A DNA stretch of 22,126 nucleotides from Deltaproteobacteria bacterium (GTDB lineage Bacteria > Desulfobacterota > Desulfarculia > Adiutricales > Adiutricaceae), in assembly GCA_031257955.1 (NCBI GenBank), contig JAIRNQ010000345.1, positions 1 to 22,126 on the forward strand, in the 5' to 3' direction. The notes under the pieces are model-generated. The model made no database searches. It saw only the letters and a program-made list of their open reading frames with translations, and had not been told where the DNA came from. Position 1 is the stretch's first letter; the number at the start of each line of letters is the position of its first letter. Position numbers and translations under genes: made by a program. Positions 13,870 to 22,099 of the stretch are shown piece by piece.

Positions 13870-16482
13870 ATGAATCTAAAAGATAGGGCCGATAAATCGG
13901 ATGTAATAAAGGAATTTTTGGAGAGGGAAACCGGTCGCCGCAAGCCCACCGGGATCCCTCACGTTATCCTGATTGTCGTGCCCATTATTTGGTCGTTGTT
14001 TCAGCTTTGGATCGTCTCGCCCATCCCCTATACGCTTGGGGTTGGGGTGTTAAACGACACGGCGGCCAGATCGTTTCACTTGGCCTTTTCCGTCTTCCTG
14101 GCCTTCGTCGGCTTTCCCATGTTCAAGAAAAGTCCCGTTGAAAGGGTGCCTTTACAGGACTGGCTCTTCGCCGTCGTGGCCGCGTTTTGCTCTGTCTACC
14201 TATACGTTTTCCAAACCGAACTATCTAGGCGGCCTGGCCTTCCCACGACCATTGACGTGGTCATTGCCTGCGTGGGCGTGATACTGCTTTTGGAAGCCAC
14301 GCGCCGGGTCATGGGTTTCCCCATGACCTTGGTGGCCATTACCTTTCTTCTGTACGTCTTTGGTGGACCCTACGCCCCCAGGATTTTGGCCCACGGCGGG
14401 ACTACGCTTTCCCGAGCAGCATCCCAGTTTTGGTTGACCCAAGAGGGGGTTTTCGGCCTCCCGTTGGGAGTTTCCACCAGCTTCGTCTTTCTTTACGTCC
14501 TGTTTGGGGCCCTGCTGGAAGGGGCCGGGGCGGCCAATTATTTGACGGCTTTGTCCTTCGCCCTCTTGGGCCGTCTGCGCGGTGGTCCGGCCAAGGCCGC
14601 GGTCGTGGCCTCTGGCTTCCACGGGTTCATCTCGGGATCGTCCATCGCCAACGTTTTGACCACTGGGCCGATCACCATAATGCTTATGAAAAAGGTTGGC
14701 TTTACGCCGGAGAAGGCCGGGGCGGTTGAGGTGGCCGCCTCTTCCAACGGCCAAATCATGCCCCCGGTCATGGGCGCGGCGGCTTTTCTGATGGCTGAGT
14801 ACATAAACATGCCGTATTCCCAGCTAATCAAGCACGCCTTCATTCCCGCGATGTTAGCTTACCTGTCGCTCCTTTTTATCGTCCATCTGGAAGCCTGCAA
14901 GCTGGGATTGCAAGCCTCTCCCGGTCCCCATAAAACCCTGGCCCATAAAATCCTCAGGTGGGGTTTGGGTTTGACCTCCACGGTGGTGACCGTCTGCGTT
15001 ATATACTACGTTTTATCTTGGGTCCCGGGGGTTTTTGGCGATTATTCCTGGATTGTTTTCGCCATCTTCGTTTTTCTCTGTTACCTGGCCCTTCTTATCG
15101 TCTCGCTCATGGTCCCGGAGCTTCCGGAAACCGAATACGAAAAACTGACCCAGTTCGAGTCGGCCCTACCGGTTATTTTGTCGGGTCTTTTTTACCTCTT
15201 GCCCACGGCCACCTTGGTTTGGGGCTTGATGGTCATGGAGATGTCCCCGGGGCTGGCCGCATATTACGCTTGCTTGCTGATGATCTTCATAGTACTCACC
15301 CATCGGCCTTTTGTGGCCTGGCGAAAAAAACAACCCATACTGCCAGCCTTTAAACACGGCGTGTCTAGGCTCATGGGTAGTTTTGTCAGCGGCGCCAAAA
15401 ATATGATCGGTATAGGCTTGGCCACGGCCAGCGCCGGCATAGTCGTCGGGACGGTAAGCCTGACCGGGGTGGGACTGGTTCTGGCCTCTATGGTCGAATA
15501 TATCTCCGGCGGTTTTTTGCCGGTGGCCTTGGTCCTGACGGCCATGCTTTCCATTATTTTGGGCATGGGGCTACCGACCACGGCCAACTACATCATCGTC
15601 TCAACGCTACTCTCCCCGGTCATATTCAATCTTTCGGCGGCTTACGGGCTGGGTGTTCCTTTGTTGGCGGTCCACCTTTTTTGCCTTTATTTCGGCGTTA
15701 TGGCCGACGCGACGCCCCCGGTGGCCCTGGCCGCTTTCGCCGCCTCGGGTATATCGGGGGGTAACCCCTTCAAGACCGGGGTCCAGGGCTTTATTTACGA
15801 GTTGCGGACGGCCGTCTTGCCCTTCGTCTTTCTGTATAATCAGGAAATATTACTTCTTAACATCAAAAACGTTTTTCATTTAATGTGGGTCATAGCCACT
15901 TCGCTTTTGGCCTGCATGGCTTTCGCTTCTGCCACCCATAGATTTTTTTTGGTGAAGACCCGTTGGTGGGAGCTAATTTTTCTCCTGGGCAGCATGGTTT
16001 TCCTCTTTAGGCCGGACATTCCCCATGACGCCATGTATCCGCCCTACCACGAAAGGCCGCCCGAGCAAATCATGGAATCGGTGGAAGAATTGAAGCCGGA
16101 CGAATACATGCGCCTCCACCTTTTGACGACCTTTAGAGACGGGCGGGTGGTCGACCAGGTGGTGGTGCTCCCCGTCAGGGGCAACAACGCCCAGCAGCGC
16201 CTGTCCCAAGCCGGCGTCTACCTGGGTTGGGAAAACGACGTGCTGATGCTAAGTAACGTCGGTTTTAGCAGTCGCTTGGAAAAGTTGGGCGTAAACATGG
16301 ACGACCCCACCCAGGTGCTGGGCATAGAAATGCCCAACCGTGACCGCCCGGCCAAGTGGATGTTCAGCTCTCCTGGCCTCCTGCTTCTCTTGGTGGTAGT
16401 TCTCAACCAGATTCGCCGGCGTCGGCGCGAGATAAGCTACCAAGGCGTCCCCATCGAGGCTAGCGAGCCAGCGGCCAGTTGA
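13870..16482 (+). CDS. TRAP transporter permease, fused 4TM/12TM subunits with DUF3394-type C-terminus
   Basis: 870 residues from the ATG at 13870. The frame stays open to a TTG at 13807, but the family begins near this ATG; the ribosome site is weak. The N-terminal third carries the small-subunit (DctQ-like) spans and the middle the large-subunit (DctM-like) domain, with HGFISGSSIANVLTTG, SNGQIMPPVMGAAAFLMAEY, GMGLPTTANYI and GVMADATPPVALAAFAA, all typical of fused TAXI-type permeases. After about residue 680 comes a DUF3394-like region: TRWWELIFLLGS, then a soluble segment (about 720-835) and a last span with an RRRRR tail. It imports solute with an ion gradient, fed by the TAXI protein upstream. 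A 36/37-bp repeat array follows its stop. Confidence 0.92.
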   Translation: MNLKDRADKSDVIKEFLERETGRRKPTGIPHVILIVVPIIWSLFQLWIVSPIPYTLGVGVLNDTAARSFHLAFSVFLAFVGFPMFKKSPVERVPLQDWLFAVVAAFCSVYLYVFQTELSRRPGLPTTIDVVIACVGVILLLEATRRVMGFPMTLVAITFLLYVFGGPYAPRILAHGGTTLSRAASQFWLTQEGVFGLPLGVSTSFVFLYVLFGALLEGAGAANYLTALSFALLGRLRGGPAKAAVVASGFHGFISGSSIANVLTTGPITIMLMKKVGFTPEKAGAVEVAASSNGQIMPPVMGAAAFLMAEYINMPYSQLIKHAFIPAMLAYLSLLFIVHLEACKLGLQASPGPHKTLAHKILRWGLGLTSTVVTVCVIYYVLSWVPGVFGDYSWIVFAIFVFLCYLALLIVSLMVPELPETEYEKLTQFESALPVILSGLFYLLPTATLVWGLMVMEMSPGLAAYYACLLMIFIVLTHRPFVAWRKKQPILPAFKHGVSRLMGSFVSGAKNMIGIGLATASAGIVVGTVSLTGVGLVLASMVEYISGGFLPVALVLTAMLSIILGMGLPTTANYIIVSTLLSPVIFNLSAAYGLGVPLLAVHLFCLYFGVMADATPPVALAAFAASGISGGNPFKTGVQGFIYELRTAVLPFVFLYNQEILLLNIKNVFHLMWVIATSLLACMAFASATHRFFLVKTRWWELIFLLGSMVFLFRPDIPHDAMYPPYHERPPEQIMESVEELKPDEYMRLHLLTTFRDGRVVDQVVVLPVRGNNAQQRLSQAGVYLGWENDVLMLSNVGFSSRLEKLGVNMDDPTQVLGIEMPNRDRPAKWMFSSPGLLLLLVVVLNQIRRRRREISYQGVPIEASEPAAS

Positions 16483-16490
16483 TCCGCCGT

Positions 16491-16600
16491 CTCAATCGGC
16501 AAATCAACCGGTGCCCCATGGCCCAACTCAATCGGCAAATCAACCGGTGCCCCATTGGCCCAACTCAATCGGCAAATCAACCGGTGCCCCATTGGCCCAA
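16491..16600. repeat. 36/37-bp tandem repeat, three copies
   Basis: Units start at 16491, 16527 and 16564 with CTCAATCGGCAAATCAACC and continue GGTGCCCCAT(T)GGCCCAA. Copies 2 and 3 are identical at 37 bp; copy 1 lacks one T. The array begins nine bases after the TRAP permease stop and ends 20 bp before the bidirectional terminator. Near-palindromic CCATTGGCCCAATGG occurs at the end of the last unit. No spacers, so not a CRISPR array. Confidence 0.93.
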
Positions 16601-16620
16601 TGGCCTGCCGCCCCGCGGCT

Positions 16621-16664
16621 AAAAAATATAGCCCAGACGCAACTATTAGCGTCTGGGCTATTTT
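16621..16664. terminator. Bidirectional intrinsic terminator between convergent TRAP and PTS genes
   Basis: TAGCCCAGACGC (16629-16640) pairs perfectly with GCGTCTGGGCTA (16649-16660) around AACTATTA. TTTT follows on the plus strand and an A6 run precedes it, giving a T6 tail on the minus strand. It can end both the TRAP transcript and the convergent ptsG transcript. Confidence 0.9.
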
Positions 16665-16688
16665 AATGGGGTCTATGTTTTGGGCGTT

Positions 16689-18518
16689 TTAGGCCGCTTT
16701 CAGGCCCTTAAAGCGCTCGGGGTGGAGGCCGACGATGACTTGGACGGAGTTTCCCTGATGCGGGGCCAAGATGGCAAAGCCGGCTTTTTTGGCCTCGTCA
16801 GGCTTAACCAAGGCCTTGTCTTTTAGGGCCACGATGAGCCTGGTTGAGGCACCGGTTTTGAAGCTCTCAATGTTACCGGCCCCGCCCAGAAAGGAACGGA
16901 TCCTTTCCAGTTCCTCGGCCGTGGCCTCGGGCACCGGGGCAGCGGCCTGGGTGGCCTGGGCCGTGTCTTTGGCCCCGGTAAGGAGCGCTTCCATTTCGGC
17001 CGGGAGTTCGGCCTCGGCGCCGGCCACCTTCAGGTACTCGTCGATGTCGGTTTTGATGTTGCCCACCCTGGTGCCAAAGATGGCTTGGATGGCCTGCCCG
17101 CGCTCAACCACGCCGGCGGCCCCCAAGTTTTTGAGCGTCTTGGAGTTAACCAGGTTGGGGTTTTTGACCTCGACCCTCAGGCGGGTGATGCAGTTGTCCA
17201 GCTTGGATATGTTTCCGCGTCCGCCCAGGGCCCAGACGATCTGTCGCGAATAGCCCGACTTATCAAGATCGACATCGCTTAAGCCCAGTTCCTGCTTCAT
17301 TGCGTCACGGCCGGGAGTTTTAATGTTCAAAAATGAGATTACGCCCCTAAAGACGCCGTAATAGACAAGACCGTATACCGGACCCATGATAAACACCAAC
17401 CAGGGCTTGGTGTCCAGGGAATAGTATAAGAGAAAGTCAATGCCTCCCTGGGAGAAGGTGTAGCCCAGGTGGGCACCCATAAGATTCATGATGGCGAAAG
17501 CCACGCCCGTCAATACGGCGTGTATTCCGTACAGCAAGGGTGAGACGAACATAAAAGAGAATTCGATGGGCTCGGTGATGCCGGTCAGAAAAGAGGTCAG
17601 CGCCGCCGAGAGCATTATGCCCCCGATCCTGGCCCGGTTTTCCGGCAAAGCCGAGCGCCACATGGCTATGGCGGCCATTGGCAGGCCCCACATTTTGGTC
17701 AGGAAGCCCCCGCTTAAGATGCCGGCCGTGGGATCCCCGGCGAAGAACCGGTTTATGTCGCCATGGACAATGGCCCCGGTTTCGGGGTCGGGGAAAGAAC
17801 CGATTTCGAAGAAGAAGGGGACGTTCCAGGCGTGGTGAAGCCCGAAGGGCAAGAGTAGACGTTCCACGAAGCCGTAAAGACTTCCGGCCAGGACCGGGTT
17901 GGAGTAGGCGGCCCAGTTAGAGAAGATTAAGATCTTGTCTTTAACTGGGGGCCAGAGGTAACTGAGAGCGACTCCGGTAAAGATGGCGGCCACGCCCGTG
18001 ATGATGGGGACGAATCGCTTTCCTGAAAAGAAGGCCAAGTAAGTCGGAAGTTCCGTGCGGTAGAAGCGGTTAAACAGCCCAGCCGATATGCCCCCGATTA
18101 TTATTCCCCCAAATACTCCCGTGTCTATGGTTTTTATCCCCAAGACGTCAGAAAGGAGCCTTAAGTCGGGATTGGGATCGATATTGAAGACGTCCTGGGC
18201 CATGACTCCGATGGTGGTGGTCATGATTAAATATCCCACCACGGCCGAAAGGGCCGCCGCCCCATCGTTTTCGGTAAAGCCCAAGGCCACGCCTATGGCG
18301 AAGATTAAGGCCAAGTTGGCGAAAATGACGTTCCCGCCGAAGGCCATGAGTTTAAAGATGATGTTCGGGAATAGGCTAGGGTTGGCCGCTTCCTCCACGA
18401 GAAAAGACGTCCCGACCCCGAGAAGGATACCGGCCACCGGCAATATGGCCACCGGCAGCATGAGCGATTTTCCGATCTGCTGGAAAAAGCCCATAGCGTT
18501 ATTGAACGGATTTTTCAA
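16689..18518 (-). CDS. ptsG: PTS sugar transporter IICB, PtsG-like (glucose type), with a second Cys-less IIB-like domain
   Basis: 609 residues. The membrane IIC domain (about 1-395) resembles E. coli PtsG closely in many stretches: QQIGKSLMLPVAILPVAGIL, FAIGVALGFTENDG, FGLHHAWNVPF, FAGDPTAGILSGGF, and GITEPIEF at 313-320. The IIB domain follows, with phospho-accepting Cys443 in LDNCITRLRV and GAAGVVERGQAIQAIFGT. A linker rich in Ala leads to a second IIB-like domain (about 535-605), where the Cys position is Ala557 (KTGASTRLIV). It imports and phosphorylates sugar, probably glucose; N-acetylglucosamine is an alternative. The start is TTG, overlapping the stop of the IIA-HPr-EI gene as TTGA, behind a strong GGGAGGTG site. 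It ends before the bidirectional terminator. Confidence 0.88.
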   Translation of the reverse strand: MKNPFNNAMGFFQQIGKSLMLPVAILPVAGILLGVGTSFLVEEAANPSLFPNIIFKLMAFGGNVIFANLALIFAIGVALGFTENDGAAALSAVVGYLIMTTTIGVMAQDVFNIDPNPDLRLLSDVLGIKTIDTGVFGGIIIGGISAGLFNRFYRTELPTYLAFFSGKRFVPIITGVAAIFTGVALSYLWPPVKDKILIFSNWAAYSNPVLAGSLYGFVERLLLPFGLHHAWNVPFFFEIGSFPDPETGAIVHGDINRFFAGDPTAGILSGGFLTKMWGLPMAAIAMWRSALPENRARIGGIMLSAALTSFLTGITEPIEFSFMFVSPLLYGIHAVLTGVAFAIMNLMGAHLGYTFSQGGIDFLLYYSLDTKPWLVFIMGPVYGLVYYGVFRGVISFLNIKTPGRDAMKQELGLSDVDLDKSGYSRQIVWALGGRGNISKLDNCITRLRVEVKNPNLVNSKTLKNLGAAGVVERGQAIQAIFGTRVGNIKTDIDEYLKVAGAEAELPAEMEALLTGAKDTAQATQAAAPVPEATAEELERIRSFLGGAGNIESFKTGASTRLIVALKDKALVKPDEAKKAGFAILAPHQGNSVQVIVGLHPERFKGLKAA

Positions 18519-21121
18519 GAGCCCACCTCCCTTTCCTCGACGGTTTCCGCTGGCCGGTTCGTTTCATTTTCCAATTCTTGGTTAATTTTGGTCAAAAGGC
18601 CCCTGACCTCAACGGCCGTCCCCATGCCCAAAGCCTCACCGGCGATTTCGCGGCAGCGCTTCATGCTGAACTTGCGGACGGCGGCCTTGACCGCCGGGAT
18701 GCCTTTAATGCTGACGCTTAGCTCGTCAACGCCCAGGCCAACCAGGGCGGGCACGGCCAAGACGTCGCTGGCGATGCCGCCGCAGACCCCGACCCACTTG
18801 CCTTCGGCGTGGGCGGCTTCGGTCGTTCTTTTGATAAGCCTAAGGACGGACGGGTGGAGGGCATCGGCCATCTTGGCCAGTTTGGGGTGGCCCCGGTCTA
18901 TGGCCAGGGTGTATTGGGTCAGATCGTTGGTGCCTACCGAGAAGAAATCGACCTCCTTAGCGAAAAGATCGGCCATCATGGCCGCCGAGGGCACCTCGAC
19001 CATGATCCCGAGCTGGACGGGGGCCGTTACTCCCAGGGCTTCTTTCTCCCGAAGGACGATGTCTCGGGCCGCCTGGAATTCTGAGATGGTCGCGACCATG
19101 GGGAACATGATCCCCAGGTTGGCGAAAGTGGCCGCCTTAAGGATGGAGCGAACCTGGGCCGAAAAAATGTCGGTCCCCATCATGTTTAGGCGGATCCCCC
19201 TGATTCCCAGGAAGGGGTTTATTTCTTCGGGCAAGGGCATGTAAGCCAGGGGCTTGTCCCCGCCGACGTCCAAGGTACGGACGATGAGATCCCGCTCCGG
19301 GGTCAGGTACTTGGCAATGCTGACGTAGGCTTCGGTTTGCTCTTCCTCGGTCGGGGCGTCCGCCCGTTCCAAGAAAAGAAACTCGCTCCTGAGGAGCCCC
19401 ACGCCCTCGCCGCCCAAGGCCGGTATTTCCGCGGCTTCCGGCGAGCCGCTGATGTTGCCGACGACTTTTATCCGCACGCCGTCCGTGGTCGTGGCCGACT
19501 GGATAGCCTCGATCATTTGCTTGCGGTGCAATTCCTCGGCCAGCCGCTGCTTGGCCCTGACCTCGTCCACTTCGGCCTCGGTCGGGTGAAGTTTCAGCAG
19601 CCCGTTGTCGCCGTCCAATATGGCGGTGGCCCCGTTGGGAATCTCCAAAATACGATCCGGAGCGGCCACCACCGCCGGAATGCCGGCCGCCCGGGCCAGA
19701 ATGGAAGCGTGGGAGGTGGAACTTCCGCCGGTCAGGCAAAAACCCAGAACCCCGCCCTTCTGAAGGTTGGCCGTGTCCGAGGGGGTGAGATCGGTCGCGA
19801 TGAGGATGGAGTTTTCGGGGATGGAGGCATCGCGTTTTTCGAAGCCGGCCAGGTGGGAGAGGACCCTTTCGCCGATGTCCCTTATGTCGGTGGCCCTGGC
19901 CGCCAAAAGCTCGTTATCGAGCTTGGAGATGGCCTCGGACTGGGCGATATAGCTGTGTCTCCAGGCGTAGGCGGCGCTTTGGCCTTTTTTTATCCCGGCC
20001 AGGGCGTTTTCCCTAAGCTCGGGATCTTCCAATAGCTCCCGGTGGGCGGCGAATATGGCCGCCTTGCTGGTGTCGGCCGAAAGGCGAAGCGATTTTTCGA
20101 TTTGGTTAAGCTCCTCCATGGCCTTGGCGATGGCCTCGTTTAAGCTTTTTTCCTCGTTTTCGACCCCGAAGCCTTCCTTTTCCAGCTCAATGGAGAAGTC
20201 CCTAAGCTGGTAGACGGTGCCGGTAACCAGGCCCGGGGAGGCGGCCACCCCGGCCAGAAGGTTGGGGTCGTCGGAGATCGGGGAACTTAAATGTTTTTTG
20301 AGGGTGACCGGGGCCACTTTGGTGTCTTTGCGTTGGCCGGGGACGACGTGGAGATTTTCGCCAAGGCCGGCCTCAATCAAGGGGACCAGGGTGGCGATGG
20401 CCTCGGCCGAATCGGGCCCATCGGCCGAAACGACGATGCTGTCGTGCTGCTTGATTGAGAGCCCCATCAGACCCACCACGCTCTTGGCGTTGGCTTCCTG
20501 GGCGCCTTTAATGATTTTTACGCTGCTGGTAAACCGTTTGGCGTTGCTGCTCAAGACGGCCGAGGGTCTGGCGTGTAGGCCATCGGGGTTAAGTATGACG
20601 ATAGGGAGGGAAAAGACGATACCGCCGCCGGTGGGCTTTTGGGACTCGCTGGCGGTCGTGGCCACTTCCAGAAGCGGCGTCTGCCCGGCTATGGCCAGGC
20701 CCGAGGACAAGGGCTGAACCGTCGCTCCCTCGGAGGTGATGACCACCATGGTCAGTAGGCTGGTGGCGTTTTTGGCCACAAAATCGGCATCAAAGAGGAT
20801 CAGCTTGTCGCCCCGTTTGACCTCGTCGCCCTCGGACACGGTCGCCTGGAAGCCCTGGCCTTTCAGGGTGACGGTATCGATGCCTATGTGCATCAGAATC
20901 TCGGTGCCGCCAGCCGTGGCGATGGTCAGGGCGTGGTTGGAGGGGTGTACTTGGGCCACTTTGCCATCGCAAGGTGAACAAAGGGCTTCTTCAATTGGGT
21001 CAATGGCTATTCCGTCCCCGACCATTTTCTGGGCAAAGGTCGGGTCGGGCACTTCCGTAATGGGTACTATCACCCCAGATATTGGGGCGTAAATAATGGT
21101 GTTTGAGTCTTCAGTTGCCAT
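18515..21121 (-). CDS. PTS multiphosphoryl transfer protein, IIA(Glc)-HPr-Enzyme I fusion
   Basis: 868 residues joining three PTS proteins. IIA of the Crr type (about 1-150): APISGVIVPI, with His63 and phospho-His78 (ILMHIGIDTV), 15 apart as in E. coli IIAGlc. HPr (about 172-260): GLHARPS with phospho-His183 and AKSVVGLMGL around the regulatory Ser position. Enzyme I (about 290-850): phospho-His471 in GGSSTSHASILARA, PEP-binding RSEFLFLER and the GVCGGIASD Cys loop. It takes phosphate from PEP and passes it EI-HPr-IIA to the IICB protein encoded next. The architecture matches NagF/FruB-like fusions, but with a glucose-type IIA. The ATG at 21121 has AAGGTGG upstream. Translational coupling to ptsG is likely from the 4-base overlap. 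Confidence 0.93.
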   Translation of the reverse strand: MATEDSNTIIYAPISGVIVPITEVPDPTFAQKMVGDGIAIDPIEEALCSPCDGKVAQVHPSNHALTIATAGGTEILMHIGIDTVTLKGQGFQATVSEGDEVKRGDKLILFDADFVAKNATSLLTMVVITSEGATVQPLSSGLAIAGQTPLLEVATTASESQKPTGGGIVFSLPIVILNPDGLHARPSAVLSSNAKRFTSSVKIIKGAQEANAKSVVGLMGLSIKQHDSIVVSADGPDSAEAIATLVPLIEAGLGENLHVVPGQRKDTKVAPVTLKKHLSSPISDDPNLLAGVAASPGLVTGTVYQLRDFSIELEKEGFGVENEEKSLNEAIAKAMEELNQIEKSLRLSADTSKAAIFAAHRELLEDPELRENALAGIKKGQSAAYAWRHSYIAQSEAISKLDNELLAARATDIRDIGERVLSHLAGFEKRDASIPENSILIATDLTPSDTANLQKGGVLGFCLTGGSSTSHASILARAAGIPAVVAAPDRILEIPNGATAILDGDNGLLKLHPTEAEVDEVRAKQRLAEELHRKQMIEAIQSATTTDGVRIKVVGNISGSPEAAEIPALGGEGVGLLRSEFLFLERADAPTEEEQTEAYVSIAKYLTPERDLIVRTLDVGGDKPLAYMPLPEEINPFLGIRGIRLNMMGTDIFSAQVRSILKAATFANLGIMFPMVATISEFQAARDIVLREKEALGVTAPVQLGIMVEVPSAAMMADLFAKEVDFFSVGTNDLTQYTLAIDRGHPKLAKMADALHPSVLRLIKRTTEAAHAEGKWVGVCGGIASDVLAVPALVGLGVDELSVSIKGIPAVKAAVRKFSMKRCREIAGEALGMGTAVEVRGLLTKINQELENETNRPAETVEEREVGS

Positions 21122-21192
21122 CTATAAACCACCTTATGTTATTTAAAAATCTTTACGCTAACGCGACTAAAAACCATGAAGAATAAGGTTGA

Positions 21193-21208
21193 CTTTAGCG
21201 AACTAAAG
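21193..21208. promoter_or_regulatory. Perfect 16-bp palindrome in the PTS leader
   Basis: CTTTAG-CGAA-CTAAAG lies 72-87 bp before the PTS ATG. The CTAAA half recurs nearby (21167, 21244, 21335). It could be an operator for a sugar-responsive repressor or a short hairpin in the leader; no known regulator is identified. Confidence 0.35.
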
Positions 21209-21274
21209 CATAGTAATGTATCATGAAATAAAAATAAACCTTACTAAAGATTTATTTTTATTGGAACAAGTAAT

Positions 21275-21295
21275 ATTATAATTGACTTAAATCAA
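21275..21295 (-). promoter_or_regulatory. Candidate PTS promoter -10 with adjacent FNR/CRP-family-like site
   Basis: On the minus strand TATAAT occupies 21280-21275. Directly upstream, TTGACTTAAATCAA (21282-21295) is one base off the FNR-type consensus TTGAT-N4-ATCAA. There is no good -35, which would suit regulator-dependent transcription, though a site this close to the -10 could equally repress. The whole area is AT-rich, so chance matches are easy. Confidence 0.3.
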
Positions 21296-22099
21296 AATTA
21301 CATCAAATAGCATAAAAAATAATACTTTACGTGACTAAATAGAAAATAACGCAGATCCAACTTCGACCATACCAGTAGCATTTTTCCTTTAAACTGTGTT
21401 CTCGTTTTTAGCGTATTTTTCGATAATCTCTATTACTAACCAACTAATATCAATAGCTCCCAGGCTTAAAATTTAACGCTAACAGTCCCTCCCCTGGAAA
21501 GCCTGGCCCAGAATACCGAACATTCGTAAGTTTTGTCTGCGGGTAATAATATACAAGCTTTTAGCATAAAAAGTATACCTTAACAGGATAACCAACTCCC
21601 ATTAGATCAAAATTCTCTTTAAAAAGATCCCTTTAAAGCCAATCGTAAGTATACTTTCCACAAAGTACGGCCTTATTGTGCGGGCCTCGGGGCAGCCAGA
21701 AAGCCCGGCGGCCCATTTTTCTATTATAGTACCATGAGTTAGGGCAAATATCGATAGCTTTTTTTTGTCCAATAAATTGCGTAAAATTACCAAAAAACAC
21801 GTTTTTCTGCACCCGGTTCTATCCGGACCCGCGCCGATCACCCTGACCGACAACCCTGGTCGGCTACCCTGGCCGGCCAACCTATCGCCAACCGACCGAC
21901 CCTCCAGCCGCCACACAGGGGCCATCCAGGGACACTGTTTAGGCAGGTAGGCCTCTCCAAGGCCCAGAGCGATTCATAGACGACCTATTGCCCGAGTATA
22001 ATAATATCCTGAATTCTTCTCAGATTTTGAAACTACATTTGAAACCACAACCCAGGGTTACAAACGTATGAAAATAAATAGCCTACATCAAAAAAAGAC

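Noticed and set aside
21671..21720. Possible plus-strand terminator CGGGC...GCCCG followed by T5
   Set aside because: The stem is only 5 bp with an 18-nt loop and other bases intervene before the Ts; no upstream plus-strand gene needs it.
21602..21925. Minus-strand frame of 107 codons in the right-hand spacer
   Set aside because: No family resemblance, no good ribosome site, and its composition changes from GC-rich to AT-rich halfway, following the underlying DNA.
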